Part shown: in pieces, positions 23,729 to 32,843 of the stretch
Numbering within the stretch: position 1 is the first letter of the stretch
Layout: the number at the start of each line of letters is the position of its first letter
Notes under the pieces: model-generated
The model's input: the letters and a program-made list of their open reading frames with translations, nothing else
Database searches by the model: none
Told to the model about the DNA's origin: nothing
From: Collinsella sp.
Lineage (GTDB): Bacteria; Actinomycetota; Coriobacteriia; Coriobacteriales; Coriobacteriaceae
NCBI GenBank assembly: GCA_019414565.1
Contig: DXLU01000027.1
Span: 1-64,000 of the forward strand
Length of the DNA stretch: 64,000 nucleotides
Direction of reading: 5' to 3'
Program-made: the position numbers and the translations under genes

Positions 23729-24907
23729 CTAGTTGTTCTTGGTCAGGCGCTCGACGTCGTGGGCGATCATGTGTTCCTCGTCGGTGGGGATGACCATGAC
23801 CGTGACGGCGGAACCGGCGGCGCTGATGACCTGCGGGCCGTTACCCACGGCCTCGCGGTTCTTGTTGTTGTCGATGCGTACGCCCAGCCACTCAAAGCAG
23901 TCGCAGAAGGCCTTGCGGATCGACCAGTCGTTCTCGCCGATGCCGGCGGTAAAGGTGATGGTGTCCACGCCCGCCATGGAAGCGATCATGGAGCCGGCCT
24001 GCTGCATGGCCTTGTAGGCGAACATATCGAAGGCGAGCAGGCAGCGCTCGTCGCCCTCGGAGGCGCGTGTACGGATGTCGCGGGCGTCGTTGGAAATACC
24101 CGAGATGGCAAGCAGACCAGATTGCTTGTTCATCATGTCATCGACTTCCTGATAGCTGTAGCCGCCCTCGCGCTGCAGGTAGCATACGGTAGCCGGGTCA
24201 ATGGAACCGCAGCGGGTACCCATCATCAGGCCGTCGAGCGGCGTGAGGCCCATCGTGGTGTCGCGGCACACGCCGTCCTCGATAGCAGCGAGCGAAGCAC
24301 CGTTACCCAGATGGCACGAAAGCAGACGGTGGCAACGCGAACCCAGGATCTCCTTGGCCATCATCCACTCATAGCGGTGGCTCGTGCCGTGGGCGCCGTA
24401 CTTGCGCACGTGGTACTTGTCGCACACGTCCTTGGGCAGCGCGTAGGTATAGGCGACCTCGGGCATGGTCATGTGGAACGAGGTATCGAAGACGGCGACG
24501 TTGGGCAGCTCCGGATACTTCTCGCGGCAATACTCGATTGCTGCGGCCTCGCCGTAGTTGTGCAGCGGAGCGAGCGGGGCAACCTCGAGGATCTTAGCCA
24601 TGACCTCATCGTCGACGACCGCGGAATCATCGAAGTGCCAGCCACCCTGAACGATACGGTGGCCGATGCCATCGATCGTAAAGTCGGTCTTCTCGAGCTC
24701 CTCGAGCACGCGCGCAATGGCGCAGCGATGATCGGGAAAAGGAATCTCCTCGGTCTGCTTGGCACCACCGTTCTCGGAGTGGCCAAAGATGCCCATGTCC
24801 GAGCCGATACGCTCGCAGTTGCCCTTGGCGAAAACCTCGCGGGTATCGGTATCCAAAAGCTGATATTTAAGGCTCGAGCTGCCGGCGTTGACAACAAGTA
24901 CGTTCAT
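23729..24907 (-). CDS. ackA: Acetate kinase (paralogue 1)
   Basis: 392-aa acetate kinase of the ASKHA fold, making acetate and ATP from acetyl phosphate. Motifs: N-terminal VLVVNAGSSSLKYQLLD, catalytic RIVQGGWHF, FDTSFHMTMPEVAYTY with the conserved Asp, YGAHGTSHRY, CHLGNGASLAAI and FTAGIGEND. All key residues are present. It lies downstream of a second acetate kinase gene on the same strand with a terminator between them, so each likely has its own promoter. Sequence differs clearly from its neighbour (for example QTEEIPFPDHRC against the matching part), so it is a genuine paralogue rather than a recent copy. Confidence 0.95.
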   Translation of the reverse strand: MNVLVVNAGSSSLKYQLLDTDTREVFAKGNCERIGSDMGIFGHSENGGAKQTEEIPFPDHRCAIARVLEELEKTDFTIDGIGHRIVQGGWHFDDSAVVDDEVMAKILEVAPLAPLHNYGEAAAIEYCREKYPELPNVAVFDTSFHMTMPEVAYTYALPKDVCDKYHVRKYGAHGTSHRYEWMMAKEILGSRCHRLLSCHLGNGASLAAIEDGVCRDTTMGLTPLDGLMMGTRCGSIDPATVCYLQREGGYSYQEVDDMMNKQSGLLAISGISNDARDIRTRASEGDERCLLAFDMFAYKAMQQAGSMIASMAGVDTITFTAGIGENDWSIRKAFCDCFEWLGVRIDNNKNREAVGNGPQVISAAGSAVTVMVIPTDEEHMIAHDVERLTKNN

Positions 24908-25026
24908 GAGACTCCTTTGCAGTGCGATACGGTCGGCGCAGACCCCTTAAGGCGGCCGCATGTTAATAAGAAGTTATCACAACTTGATAAATAGCTATCA
25001 GGCATATCGCTCAACGAGACGAAAGA

Positions 25027-25064
25027 GGGGCTGAACGGCGCTCGGTCGTCCAGCCCCTCCCCTC
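25027..25064 (-). terminator. Terminator after second ackA
   Basis: On the minus strand, GAGGGGCTG pairs with CAGCCCCTC and is followed by TTTCGT, six bases after the stop of the acetate kinase at 25071. Confidence 0.7.
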
Positions 25065-25070
25065 TTGCAA

Positions 25071-26249
25071 TTACTTGCCGTTGACGATGCGCTCGACGTC
25101 GGAAGCGATCATGAACTCCTCGTCCGTGGGGATGACGAAAATCTTGACCTTGGAATCCTTGGCAGACAGGCACCAAGCGCCGTCACCACGCAGGGCGTTG
25201 CGGGCATGATCCATCTTGACGCCCATAAAGGCCAGGCGGTCGGCAACGCCGGCGCGGACGGCCGGAGCGTGCTCGCCGATGCCGGCGGTAAAGACCAGGG
25301 TGTCCATACCGCACATAGAAGTGGCCATCTCGGCAGCCTTGGCGGCAATCTTGTAGACGAACATATCGAAGGCGAGCTGAGCCTCGGGGTCGCCAGCGGC
25401 AGCGAGCTCCTCGACATTGCGGCAGTCGTTGGTCTTGCCACCGGTCACAGCCAAAAGGCCGGACTTCTTGTTCATCATCTCGTCAACCTCGTCGAAGGTG
25501 TAGCCGCCCTCGCGCTGCAGGTAGCACACGGTAGCCGGGTCGATGGAGCCACAGCGGGTGCCCATCATAACGCCGTCGAGCGGCGTCAAGCCCATGGTGG
25601 TGTCCATGCACTTGCCGTCCTCGATGGCGCACAGGGAAGCGCCGGAGCCGATATGGCACACGACGACCTTGCGGGCCTCGCCGTTGGTCATCTCGGCGAC
25701 CTTCTTGGAGATGTAGCGGTAGCTGGTGCCGTGGGCGCCGTACTTACGGATGTGCAGCTTGTCGCAGACGTCCTTGGGCAGGGCGTAAGTCTTGGCGACC
25801 TCGGGCATGTTGAAGTGGAAAGCGGTGTCGTAAACCGTGACGTTGGGCAGGTCGGGATACTGCTCGAGGCAGTACTCGATAACGTTGGCCTCGGGGTTAT
25901 TGTGCAGCGGGGCGAGCGGAGCAACCTCGCGGATCTTGGCGAGGACGTCCTCGTCGACGAGGGAGGAATCACCGAAGTACCAACCGCCCTGAACGATACG
26001 GTGGCCGATACCCTCGATCTTGACGCCGTTGGCCTCGAGGTCCTTCAGGACGACCTCGATGGCGACCTTGTGGTCGGGAAACTCGATGTTCTCGGTCACC
26101 TTCTTGGAGCCGTTGGCAGCGTGGGTGAAGGTACCGCCGGTAAAACAGACGCGCTCGCAGGAGCCCTTTGCGGACACCTTGTGGGACTTGGTATCGATGA
26201 CCTGATACTTAAGGGTCGAAGATCCTGCGTTGACGACCAGAACGTTCAT
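25071..26249 (-). CDS. ackA: Acetate kinase (paralogue 2)
   Basis: 392-aa acetate kinase with the full family pattern: VLVVNAGSSTLKYQVIDT, RIVQGGWYFGDSS, YDTAFHFNMPEVAKTY, YGAHGTSYRY, CHIGSGASLCAI and FTAGIGEHAPAVRAG. Same length as its neighbour, consistent with a tandem duplication followed by divergence. Two acetate kinases beside a single pta could serve different acyl phosphates (acetyl versus propionyl or butyryl) or different flux directions; sequence alone cannot say which. A terminator separates it from the downstream paralogue. Confidence 0.95.
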   Translation of the reverse strand: MNVLVVNAGSSTLKYQVIDTKSHKVSAKGSCERVCFTGGTFTHAANGSKKVTENIEFPDHKVAIEVVLKDLEANGVKIEGIGHRIVQGGWYFGDSSLVDEDVLAKIREVAPLAPLHNNPEANVIEYCLEQYPDLPNVTVYDTAFHFNMPEVAKTYALPKDVCDKLHIRKYGAHGTSYRYISKKVAEMTNGEARKVVVCHIGSGASLCAIEDGKCMDTTMGLTPLDGVMMGTRCGSIDPATVCYLQREGGYTFDEVDEMMNKKSGLLAVTGGKTNDCRNVEELAAAGDPEAQLAFDMFVYKIAAKAAEMATSMCGMDTLVFTAGIGEHAPAVRAGVADRLAFMGVKMDHARNALRGDGAWCLSAKDSKVKIFVIPTDEEFMIASDVERIVNGK

Positions 26250-26302
26250 GTGTCTCCCTACTAACAGGCGGTGTGGCGCCGCCAGGTTACATACGCATCA
26301 AT

Positions 26303-26336
26303 AATAAACCCAAACGCCCTCGCGCTCGGGTTTATT
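26303..26336 (-). terminator. Terminator after MFS gene
   Basis: AATAAACCC (26303-26311) and GGGTTTATT (26328-26336) form a 9-bp perfect stem between the MFS stop and the acetate kinase start; could work on either strand. Confidence 0.6.
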
Positions 26337-26369
26337 GCGTTGATATATAAGTTATCGGTGCCCAAATAC

Positions 26370-27530
26370 TCATGACCTTTGGCTTGTAAGACGAAAGAGC
26401 GCGGGGATATACACAAGGGAAGAAATCCCGAGCGCGACAAGCAATACGACTCGAATGCCCGCGATGCTGCTCAACACAGCATTGAACAGATAGAAAAGGA
26501 TGGCGCCCACCGCCACCATCTGGTTTTGAACCGAAATCAGTGAACAGCGCATCGATGAATCGGCTGCCTTTTGAAAAAATGAGTATTTAATTGGAGCAAA
26601 TAACGAGTACGCAACCGTCTGCAGCGCATAGAACACGGGCAGCAAATTAGCCGGAGTAAGGGGAATCAAAAACAAAGCTGTCAGGAAAAGGCGCACGATG
26701 CCGCAAATACGCGCAAAGCGGCCCTTGTCGACATGAGCAATCGCACAGGGCACAATAAGTCCCATGGAGGCCGAGGCAAGGAGCTGGACCGCAATGGTGA
26801 CACCCGAAGCGACGGCATTCATTCCGCGACCCGCAAGCAGCAGTGAGAAAAAGTCTTCCAGGGCGACAAAAGCAAATGCCTGAGAACAGTCCATGATGAA
26901 CGCTGAACGAAGAATGCCATTACCCGCAATAGCGGTACCGATCATCTTCGGGCTAATCCCATGTTCAGGTGTCGTCGCAGTGCCCCCTCTTCGCATTTCA
27001 GGAATGCAGACAACGACAACCAACGTCAACACCATTGCGATGATATCTGCCGAAAGACCAATGAGATATGCACCGACGGACGAAATGAAACCGCCCACGC
27101 AAGCGGAGATGGCATAAGAGGCATAGAAAACAAATCGCTCAACGACATTAAGTCTTACGAGCTGGTCCTGAGAGACGCTGTCAATGTAAATCGCTTCGAT
27201 GGATCCGCTCACACACGCAACGGCAAAACCCTTGAGAGCGAACGCACCGATTAAAAGCAGGGGAGAACGGACGAGAAGCAGGGCGGCGTAGTATCCAAGC
27301 ATTCCCACGACGCCAACGAGACCGCTTGTCTTTCGTCCAAACCTATCAGCAATATAGCCAGTGGGAACTTCAAGGATGAACTTGCTCACTTGATATGCAA
27401 TCATCATGCTAGAAATCGATACCATCGAAAGTCCGACGAACTCAAGGTAGACAGTTAGAAAATACAAGATGGTGCTGAAGTTCGACAGAAAAACGAACGT
27501 CATATAAAGCAAAACCGTACGGTTTTTCAT
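26370..27530 (-). CDS. MFS transporter
   Basis: 386-aa major facilitator with about 12 hydrophobic segments. The loop 2-3 motif reads GYIADRFGRKTSG (about residues 62-74), the classic MFS A-motif. The start at 27530 has GGAGGGTGGAGC just upstream; an ATG eight codons earlier is less likely. It lies 119 bp downstream of a LysR-type regulator on the same strand, suggesting that the regulator controls this exporter. Base composition is a little more AT-rich than neighbours, hinting at recent acquisition. Substrate unknown; drug or small-molecule efflux is the general expectation. Confidence 0.85.
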   Translation of the reverse strand: MKNRTVLLYMTFVFLSNFSTILYFLTVYLEFVGLSMVSISSMMIAYQVSKFILEVPTGYIADRFGRKTSGLVGVVGMLGYYAALLLVRSPLLLIGAFALKGFAVACVSGSIEAIYIDSVSQDQLVRLNVVERFVFYASYAISACVGGFISSVGAYLIGLSADIIAMVLTLVVVVCIPEMRRGGTATTPEHGISPKMIGTAIAGNGILRSAFIMDCSQAFAFVALEDFFSLLLAGRGMNAVASGVTIAVQLLASASMGLIVPCAIAHVDKGRFARICGIVRLFLTALFLIPLTPANLLPVFYALQTVAYSLFAPIKYSFFQKAADSSMRCSLISVQNQMVAVGAILFYLFNAVLSSIAGIRVVLLVALGISSLVYIPALFRLTSQRS

Positions 27531-27649
27531 GCTCCACCCTCCAAGAGTCAGCAATCTAAATCGGAATCTTGGAAAAACATGAGGGCAAAGCTGTCAGCTA
27601 TGTGTTACAAGGCGTCAATAATCACTTGATGCCTCGAAGCCAATTAATC

Positions 27650-28540
27650 TCACGAAGCAAGATGACGCAATAGGTGCAGAAAAACCGTCTGGCGTCGATC
27701 AGTCCAGGCATTTTGTCGATAGCAAAAGTAGATGGGCAAGGCTACGTCACGCGAACCTTCAATGGAGCACTCGCTCACTTCCAATACATCTGATGCGAGA
27801 GAAGAGCCAGAAAAACTCAATATCAATCCCCCGGCTTGAAGAAACTCAGTCTGCGCCCTGTTTCCGTATTCAACATCACGGAAGCGAAAATTGACGAGCT
27901 GGGCTTCGGGACATTGATTGATTGCATTGAGACAGGGTGACAAATTAATGGGAACAGCGAGCCTGCCGCCCAGTAACTCGCGAATGGTCATGGCGCCCAC
28001 AGATTGATGACCCGCTGGGCATGAAAGAACCTTGAGCTCCTTTTCACCCAAGTATTTCGAAGAAAGGACACTGTCCCTTGGTTCCTCAAATGAGATGGCC
28101 GCATCCGAAATACCAAGCACAAGTGATTCAAAGCATGTAGCCGTTGGCTGATGCCACACATCAAGGTGAATCTGAGGATGCGAGCGTTCAAACGAGTCAT
28201 ACCAGTTTTCGGCAAAAAGGCGCCCCCGCCCATGAAGGCAGGGGGCGTAAAGACGAAAGTGGCCATCGGGCGAAACGCCGTCGCTCCCCGATTGAGCGTA
28301 CTTTTTGAGATCGTCGACTTGTGCCAGGATCACGCGTGCACGACGCGCAAATTCTCTGCCCGCCGAAGACAAAACAGCCTCCCCCGCCGATCGGTTGAGC
28401 AAAACAATCTGATACTCAGATTCCAACTTTTTGATTGCCGACGAAACAGCCTGCGGACTCACATGAACGGCGCGAGCTGCTTTGCGCACGCCGCCATAGT
28501 TCGCTACCGCTTGAAGGTATTCGAGTTGAGAAAGCTGCAT
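27650..28540 (-). CDS. LysR-type transcriptional regulator
   Basis: 296-aa LysR family protein. The N-terminal winged helix-turn-helix (residues 1-60) contains LEYLQAVANYGGVRKAARA and VHVSPQAVSSAIKKLE, followed by a linker helix and a periplasmic-binding-like effector domain (about 90-296, ILAQVDDLKKYAQ onward). The C-terminal domain lacks obvious ligand clues. Downstream MFS gene on the same strand is the likely target. LysR genes are often divergent from their targets; here the arrangement is tandem, so cotranscription and autoregulation are possible. Confidence 0.9.
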   Translation of the reverse strand: MQLSQLEYLQAVANYGGVRKAARAVHVSPQAVSSAIKKLESEYQIVLLNRSAGEAVLSSAGREFARRARVILAQVDDLKKYAQSGSDGVSPDGHFRLYAPCLHGRGRLFAENWYDSFERSHPQIHLDVWHQPTATCFESLVLGISDAAISFEEPRDSVLSSKYLGEKELKVLSCPAGHQSVGAMTIRELLGGRLAVPINLSPCLNAINQCPEAQLVNFRFRDVEYGNRAQTEFLQAGGLILSFSGSSLASDVLEVSECSIEGSRDVALPIYFCYRQNAWTDRRQTVFLHLLRHLAS

Positions 28541-28581
28541 AGATTACTCCAAAGGCAGCCAAGTCGACGGGCTACGCGCCC

Positions 28582-28917
28582 TCAGATGAGGTTCTCGCCC
28601 AGGTTTTTGCCGCCGAGGACGTGCATATGGAAGTGCATGACGGTCTGGCCGGCGTTGACACCCTTGTTGGAAATGACGCGGAAACCGTCCTCCAGTCCCT
28701 TGGCCTTGGCGACCTCCTGGATGGCGTGAGCCATGGCGCCCATGGTCTCGGCAGGCACGTTGTCGGCGATGTCGCTGTAGTGCTTCTTGGGGATCACGAG
28801 CGTGTGGACCGGCGCCTGCGGGTTGAGGTCGTCGAAGGCGATGACCTGGTCGTCCTCATAGACAACGGTCGAGGGGATCTCGTGGTTGGCAATTTTACAG
28901 AAGATGCAATCGCACAT
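28582..28917 (-). CDS. HIT family nucleotide hydrolase
   Basis: 111-aa histidine-triad protein (HINT/PKCI type), a purine nucleoside phosphoramidase by family. The start MCDCIFCKIANHEIPS has the two Cys pairs seen in zinc-binding HIT proteins, and the triad HFHMHVLGG (residues about 95-103) carries the catalytic His-x-His-x-His. AAAGGA precedes the ATG. Directly follows xseB and xseA on the same strand with only a 49-bp gap. Confidence 0.95.
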   Translation of the reverse strand: MCDCIFCKIANHEIPSTVVYEDDQVIAFDDLNPQAPVHTLVIPKKHYSDIADNVPAETMGAMAHAIQEVAKAKGLEDGFRVISNKGVNAGQTVMHFHMHVLGGKNLGENLI

Positions 28918-28966
28918 AGCTGGTTCCTTTCTTACAGACCAAGGTAATTATATTTGGTCGAGATGC

Positions 28967-29233
28967 TTAGAACGAAAGGTTATCATCGGTGTTGGCGGCC
29001 TCGCCGTCGGCGAGCACGTCGTTGCCGTCGACGTCCTTAAGGAGCACCGAGACCTTCTGCTCGGCATCGGACAGGCGGGTGCGCAGGCTTTTGAGGAGCT
29101 CGACGCCGCGGGTGTAGCTCTCGAGCGACTCCTCAAGCTCCATATCGCCCGACTCCAGGCTGCGGATGATGAGCTCCAGCTCCTGCGAGGCCTGCTTGTA
29201 CGTAAGCTGCTCGACCGGGGTCTTCTCTGCCAT
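28967..29233 (-). CDS. xseB: Exodeoxyribonuclease VII small subunit
   Basis: 88-aa XseB. The two-helix core ASQELELIIRSLESGDMELEE (residues about 15-35) and ESLESYTRGVELLKSLRTRL match the family, and the acidic C-terminal tail is typical. It forms the multi-subunit nuclease with XseA, encoded immediately upstream 42 bp away on the same strand, giving an xseA-xseB unit that degrades single-stranded DNA into oligonucleotides. Confidence 0.95.
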   Translation of the reverse strand: MAEKTPVEQLTYKQASQELELIIRSLESGDMELEESLESYTRGVELLKSLRTRLSDAEQKVSVLLKDVDGNDVLADGEAANTDDNLSF

Positions 29234-29275
29234 ATCTGTTTCCTTTCCTAAGGGTCTATCACTGCGAAACGCGGT

Positions 29276-30727
29276 CTACTCGACCGTATCGACCGTTGCT
29301 GCCACGTTGCCGTCTGCCATGCGCACGCGAATGGCGTCGCCAGGCTTAAAGGTCTTGGCACTCGTAGCCACACCATCATCGCTGTACGCGATGGAATAGC
29401 CGCGAGCAAGCACTTTGAGCGGCGACAGGGCATCGAGCGACGCTGCCGCACGGCTCAGGTCGGACGCTGGCTTGCTGAGCATCGTGCGCCCTTGATGCTC
29501 TAGGCGGGAACTCGCAAGCGTGAGCGCATGGCGCTTACCATCGAGCCCCGAGGTGCTTGTAATCAGACGCTCGGGCAAGCGCTCAAAGTTGGAGCGGAAT
29601 GTCCCGACCGAGCGTACTATGGCGCCCGACAGGCGATCGGCAGTCAGCGCAAGCTCCGATTCGCGACGCTCGACCATAAATGTGGGGTCGTTGAGGCACG
29701 GGCGACACGCAGCGGCATCGAGCGCATCACCCAAGCGAGCCGTATAGGTATCCCAGGCACGGCGACCGCGCTGATCGAGCATCTCCAGGTCGACCTGGGC
29801 CGACCCAATCATCGATGCCATCGCGGCACCCAGACGCTGATGGCGCGCCTCGAGCACATCGGCCAACTCCGTCATAGCCGGCGCCACCGATTCTGCCGCC
29901 GCCGTGGGCGTGGAGGCGCGTCGGTCGCTCACCATGTCGCAAATCGAGGTATCGGGCTCATGGCCAATGCCGGTCACCACGGGCACAGGACAAGCCGCCA
30001 CCGCGCGGGCAAGCTCCTCGTCATTAAAGGTCATGAGGTCCTCAAAGGAGCCGCCGCCGCGCACCAGCAAAATACAGTCGGGCGCCGGCGTAATGGAAGC
30101 GGCGCGGCGCAAGCCATCAATGAGCTCGGCCGGCGCACCCTCGCCTTGAACCTTGGCGCCCACGCAGACAAGCTCGACGAGCGGGTTGCGACGGCGCAGC
30201 GTACGCTTGACGTCGTCGATTACCGCACCGGAAAGCGAGGTGACGACCGCCACGCGTGAGCAAAACACCGGGATGCGGCGTTTGCGGGACTCGTCCATCA
30301 GTCCCTCGCGGCGTAGCTTTTCGGCCAACTGCGCCACCTGTTGACGCAGCAGACCCTCCCCCGCCAGCGAAAACGAGCGAGCGACAAAGCTCATGCGGCC
30401 CGTGGCCTTATAGAGATTGAAGCTGCCCTTAAAGCTCACCTGCATGCCGTCACGCAGATCGAAGGTACGCTTGAGATAGGCGCCCTTCCAGATGATGCAG
30501 TCGACGGCGGCCGAGTCGTCTTTAATCTGGAAGTAGCAGTGGCCGCTTCGGGCATTGGGACCACGGAAACCCGTGACCTCGCCCAGGACGGTCAGTTGCG
30601 GAATAGCATCGAGCGCACCGGCGGCGATCTCTACCGCCTGGCTCACGCTGAGCTCTTTACGCTCTTGCTCGTCCGAACCGTCGAACTCGGCGGAAACGCT
30701 ATTGCCGGTTAGATTCCAGCCTGCCAC
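29276..30727 (-). CDS. xseA: Exodeoxyribonuclease VII large subunit
   Basis: 483-aa XseA. An N-terminal OB fold (PQLTVLGEVTGF, SGHCYFQIKDDSAAVDCIIW) is followed by the nuclease domain with RIPVFCSRVAVVTSLSGAVI, LVRGGGSFEDLMTFNDEELA and GIGHEPDTSICDMVSDRRA, then a long coiled-coil and a C-terminal SPLKVLARGYSIAY. The GTG start at 30727 is preferred because AAAGGAGG lies five bases ahead, whereas upstream ATGs at 30745 and 30754 have no ribosome binding site. Confidence 0.93.
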   Translation of the reverse strand: MAGWNLTGNSVSAEFDGSDEQERKELSVSQAVEIAAGALDAIPQLTVLGEVTGFRGPNARSGHCYFQIKDDSAAVDCIIWKGAYLKRTFDLRDGMQVSFKGSFNLYKATGRMSFVARSFSLAGEGLLRQQVAQLAEKLRREGLMDESRKRRIPVFCSRVAVVTSLSGAVIDDVKRTLRRRNPLVELVCVGAKVQGEGAPAELIDGLRRAASITPAPDCILLVRGGGSFEDLMTFNDEELARAVAACPVPVVTGIGHEPDTSICDMVSDRRASTPTAAAESVAPAMTELADVLEARHQRLGAAMASMIGSAQVDLEMLDQRGRRAWDTYTARLGDALDAAACRPCLNDPTFMVERRESELALTADRLSGAIVRSVGTFRSNFERLPERLITSTSGLDGKRHALTLASSRLEHQGRTMLSKPASDLSRAAASLDALSPLKVLARGYSIAYSDDGVATSAKTFKPGDAIRVRMADGNVAATVDTVE

Positions 30728-30796
30728 GCAGCCTCCTTTCGTCATCGTGCACAAAGGCTCTGGCCCTGCGCAAATTCAAGTCCAACACATAGTACA

Positions 30797-30826
30797 GCGC
30801 CGCGGGGACACAAATTCCCGCGGCGC
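30797..30826. repeat. Perfect 10-bp GC hairpin
   Basis: GCGCCGCGGG (30797-30806) and CCCGCGGCGC (30817-30826) enclose GACACAAATT. No T-run. It lies between the zinc peptidase stop and the xseA start and may end the former's transcript; the GGGGAC motif again appears at the loop edge. Confidence 0.55.
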
Positions 30827-30842
30827 CCAGCGACCCAATTTG

Positions 30843-31547
30843 TTATCGGTTGGAGTTTCTGTTGTAGCGAGCCATAAGATAGAGCAGCTGAATAATCGAG
30901 GTGAGCGCCGCAGCCACATAGGTAAGCGCGGCGGCCGTCAGCACCTTCTTGGCACCGTTGACCTGCTTGGAGCTCATACCCGACTGCTCAATATACGCCA
31001 CGGCGCGCCGGCTAGCATCAATCTCGACCGGTAGCGTAACCAGTTGGAACAGCACGCTAAACGAGAAGAAGATCAGTGCGAGGGTCGTGAGTCCCGCGAT
31101 GTTCATAAACAGGCCCATGAGCAGCACGATGGTCCAAGTGTTCTGGGTAAAGTTGACGACCGGCACGAGGGCGGTGCGTACCTTCATCATGGCATAGCCG
31201 CTTTGACGCTGCGCGGCATGGCCTGCCTCGTGACAAGCGACAGCAACGCTTGCGACCGAGCCGCCCGAACGGTTGGAATCCGACAGATACAGATTGTTGT
31301 CCTGCGGGTTGTAGTGGTCGGTAAGCTCACCAGCGACGCCCTTGATACCCACGGCATTGCAGCCGTTGGCGTCGAGCATGCGGCGAGCGACCGTGGCGCC
31401 CGTGTCGCCGTCCGAGCGAACCTTGGACCACGTCTTGTACGTCGAATTGATATAGCTCTGCGCGGCAAGGCCAAGCACCGTGCAGACAAGAACAACCAGC
31501 AGGTACAGCGGGTCGATACCAAAGCCGTATCCATAGTAATAGGGCAT
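30843..31547 (-). CDS. Zinc metallopeptidase, YugP-like
   Basis: 234-aa membrane protein of the neutral zinc metallopeptidase (YugP, Zn_peptidase_2) family. An N-terminal transmembrane segment (DPLYLLVVLVCTVLGLAAQ) is followed by LTDHYNPQDNNLYLSDS and the zinc motif VACHEAGHAAQ (HExxH, about residues 108-118). Two or three further hydrophobic segments follow, ending near LTSIIQLLYLMARY. The active site is intact. Substrate unknown. GGAGGAAT lies just before the ATG. Confidence 0.9.
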   Translation of the reverse strand: MPYYYGYGFGIDPLYLLVVLVCTVLGLAAQSYINSTYKTWSKVRSDGDTGATVARRMLDANGCNAVGIKGVAGELTDHYNPQDNNLYLSDSNRSGGSVASVAVACHEAGHAAQRQSGYAMMKVRTALVPVVNFTQNTWTIVLLMGLFMNIAGLTTLALIFFSFSVLFQLVTLPVEIDASRRAVAYIEQSGMSSKQVNGAKKVLTAAALTYVAAALTSIIQLLYLMARYNRNSNR

Positions 31548-31611
31548 GCGAATTCCTCCGAATCGAGTTACACGTTGGAGGCATTCTACCCACTCAGCAG
31601 ACTAGGCTTCC

Positions 31612-32745
31612 CTATAACAACTCAATCTTTCCGTCCTTCACGGTGAGTCCCATATTGCCGGAAAGCAGATCGTCCAGACGCGAGCCCACAAGCTCAAAAC
31701 GCCAGCCTTCACGCAGGGGGCTCTGCTCGGGATGCTCAATGTAGTCGGCCAGGTCATCGCGCGAGGCAATAACCGAGGTCGCCACTCCCGAGCGTTCGGC
31801 AACCAGGCGGATGAGCGCATACATCAGGTCCGTCACGCTCTCCAGCTCCGGCGAGATCTGACGGTGCCCGCGCACCATGAGCGGCAGGCGATCGTGCGGG
31901 CAGCTCGCGCCGCGCTTGATGGCCATGAGCGCGCCGTCCACATCGCGCTCCCCCAACTGGTCGGTACCACGAATGCTACGGAACTCCTCAACGCGCACGG
32001 GATTGCGCTTAACGAGCGCAAGCAGCGTGTCGTCGGACATGACCCACTTGCGCGGGATGTTACGGCGCTCGGCGCGGTCCTCGCGCCAGGCGGCGAGCTC
32101 GCGCGCGATGCCCAACTGGTGACGGCTGCACGAATTGATGCGTTTGACCTTACGGAACGCCTCGTGGCGATCGGCGCGATAGTGCGACTCGTCAGCCAGC
32201 GGGCGCAGCTCGTCGAGCACCCAGTCCACGCGGCCCAGCTCGCGCAGGCGGCTCATCATCTCGGTATAGGCGACGATCAGGTACTTGACGTCATCGATCG
32301 CGTACTCGATCTGTTTGTCGGTCAGCGGGCGACGCGACCAGTCGGTCAGCGACTCGGTCTTGGGCAGCGAGACGCCGCAAAACGTCTGCACGAGCGCGCC
32401 GTAGGAAATCTGCTGGCGTTCGCCCAAAAAGGCGGCGGCCACCTGCGTGTCAAAAATCGGACGCGGCAGCACGCCCACGGTATGGAGCATAACCTCCATA
32501 TCCTGCGAGCAGGCGTGGAAGACTTTGGTCACGCTCTCGTCGGCCATAAGCTCGGCCAGCGGCGACAGGTCGTCGATCACCAGAGGGTCGACCGCGACGC
32601 TCTCGGCAGGGGTGGCAATCTGAACCAAACACAGGCGCGGATGGAACGTGCGCTCGCGCAAAAACTCGGTATCGACGGCAATCGCGTCAAACTCACGGGC
32701 GCGCTGGCAAAAGTCGAGTAGAGCCTGATGTGTGGAAATGTACAT
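31612..32745 (-). CDS. rnd: Ribonuclease D-like 3'-5' exonuclease
   Basis: 377-aa DEDD exonuclease of the RNase D group, trimming RNA 3' ends. Exo motif I is AVDTEFLRERTFHPRLCLVQ (about residues 21-40), motif II CSQDMEVM, motif III has YAIDDVKYL (DEDDy Tyr-Asp). The HRDC domain (about 210-290) contains ELAAWREDRAERRNIPRKWV. The ATG at 32745 fits the family N-terminus; the longer open frame upstream has no ribosome binding site. Divergent from the lipid kinase gene. Confidence 0.9.
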   Translation of the reverse strand: MYISTHQALLDFCQRAREFDAIAVDTEFLRERTFHPRLCLVQIATPAESVAVDPLVIDDLSPLAELMADESVTKVFHACSQDMEVMLHTVGVLPRPIFDTQVAAAFLGERQQISYGALVQTFCGVSLPKTESLTDWSRRPLTDKQIEYAIDDVKYLIVAYTEMMSRLRELGRVDWVLDELRPLADESHYRADRHEAFRKVKRINSCSRHQLGIARELAAWREDRAERRNIPRKWVMSDDTLLALVKRNPVRVEEFRSIRGTDQLGERDVDGALMAIKRGASCPHDRLPLMVRGHRQISPELESVTDLMYALIRLVAERSGVATSVIASRDDLADYIEHPEQSPLREGWRFELVGSRLDDLLSGNMGLTVKDGKIELL

Positions 32746-32843
32746 ATCAACCCATCGAATAAGGTTAGGCCCGAAAAACACGGGTAGGATAACGGCATTG
32801 TCTTACAACTATACTCGGTTAGTCACAGAACGGGAACGTAAGT

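Noticed and set aside
23759..26264. Long plus-strand frames opposite the two acetate kinases
   Set aside because: Both reflect codon bias of the true minus-strand genes; neither has a start signal or homology pattern.
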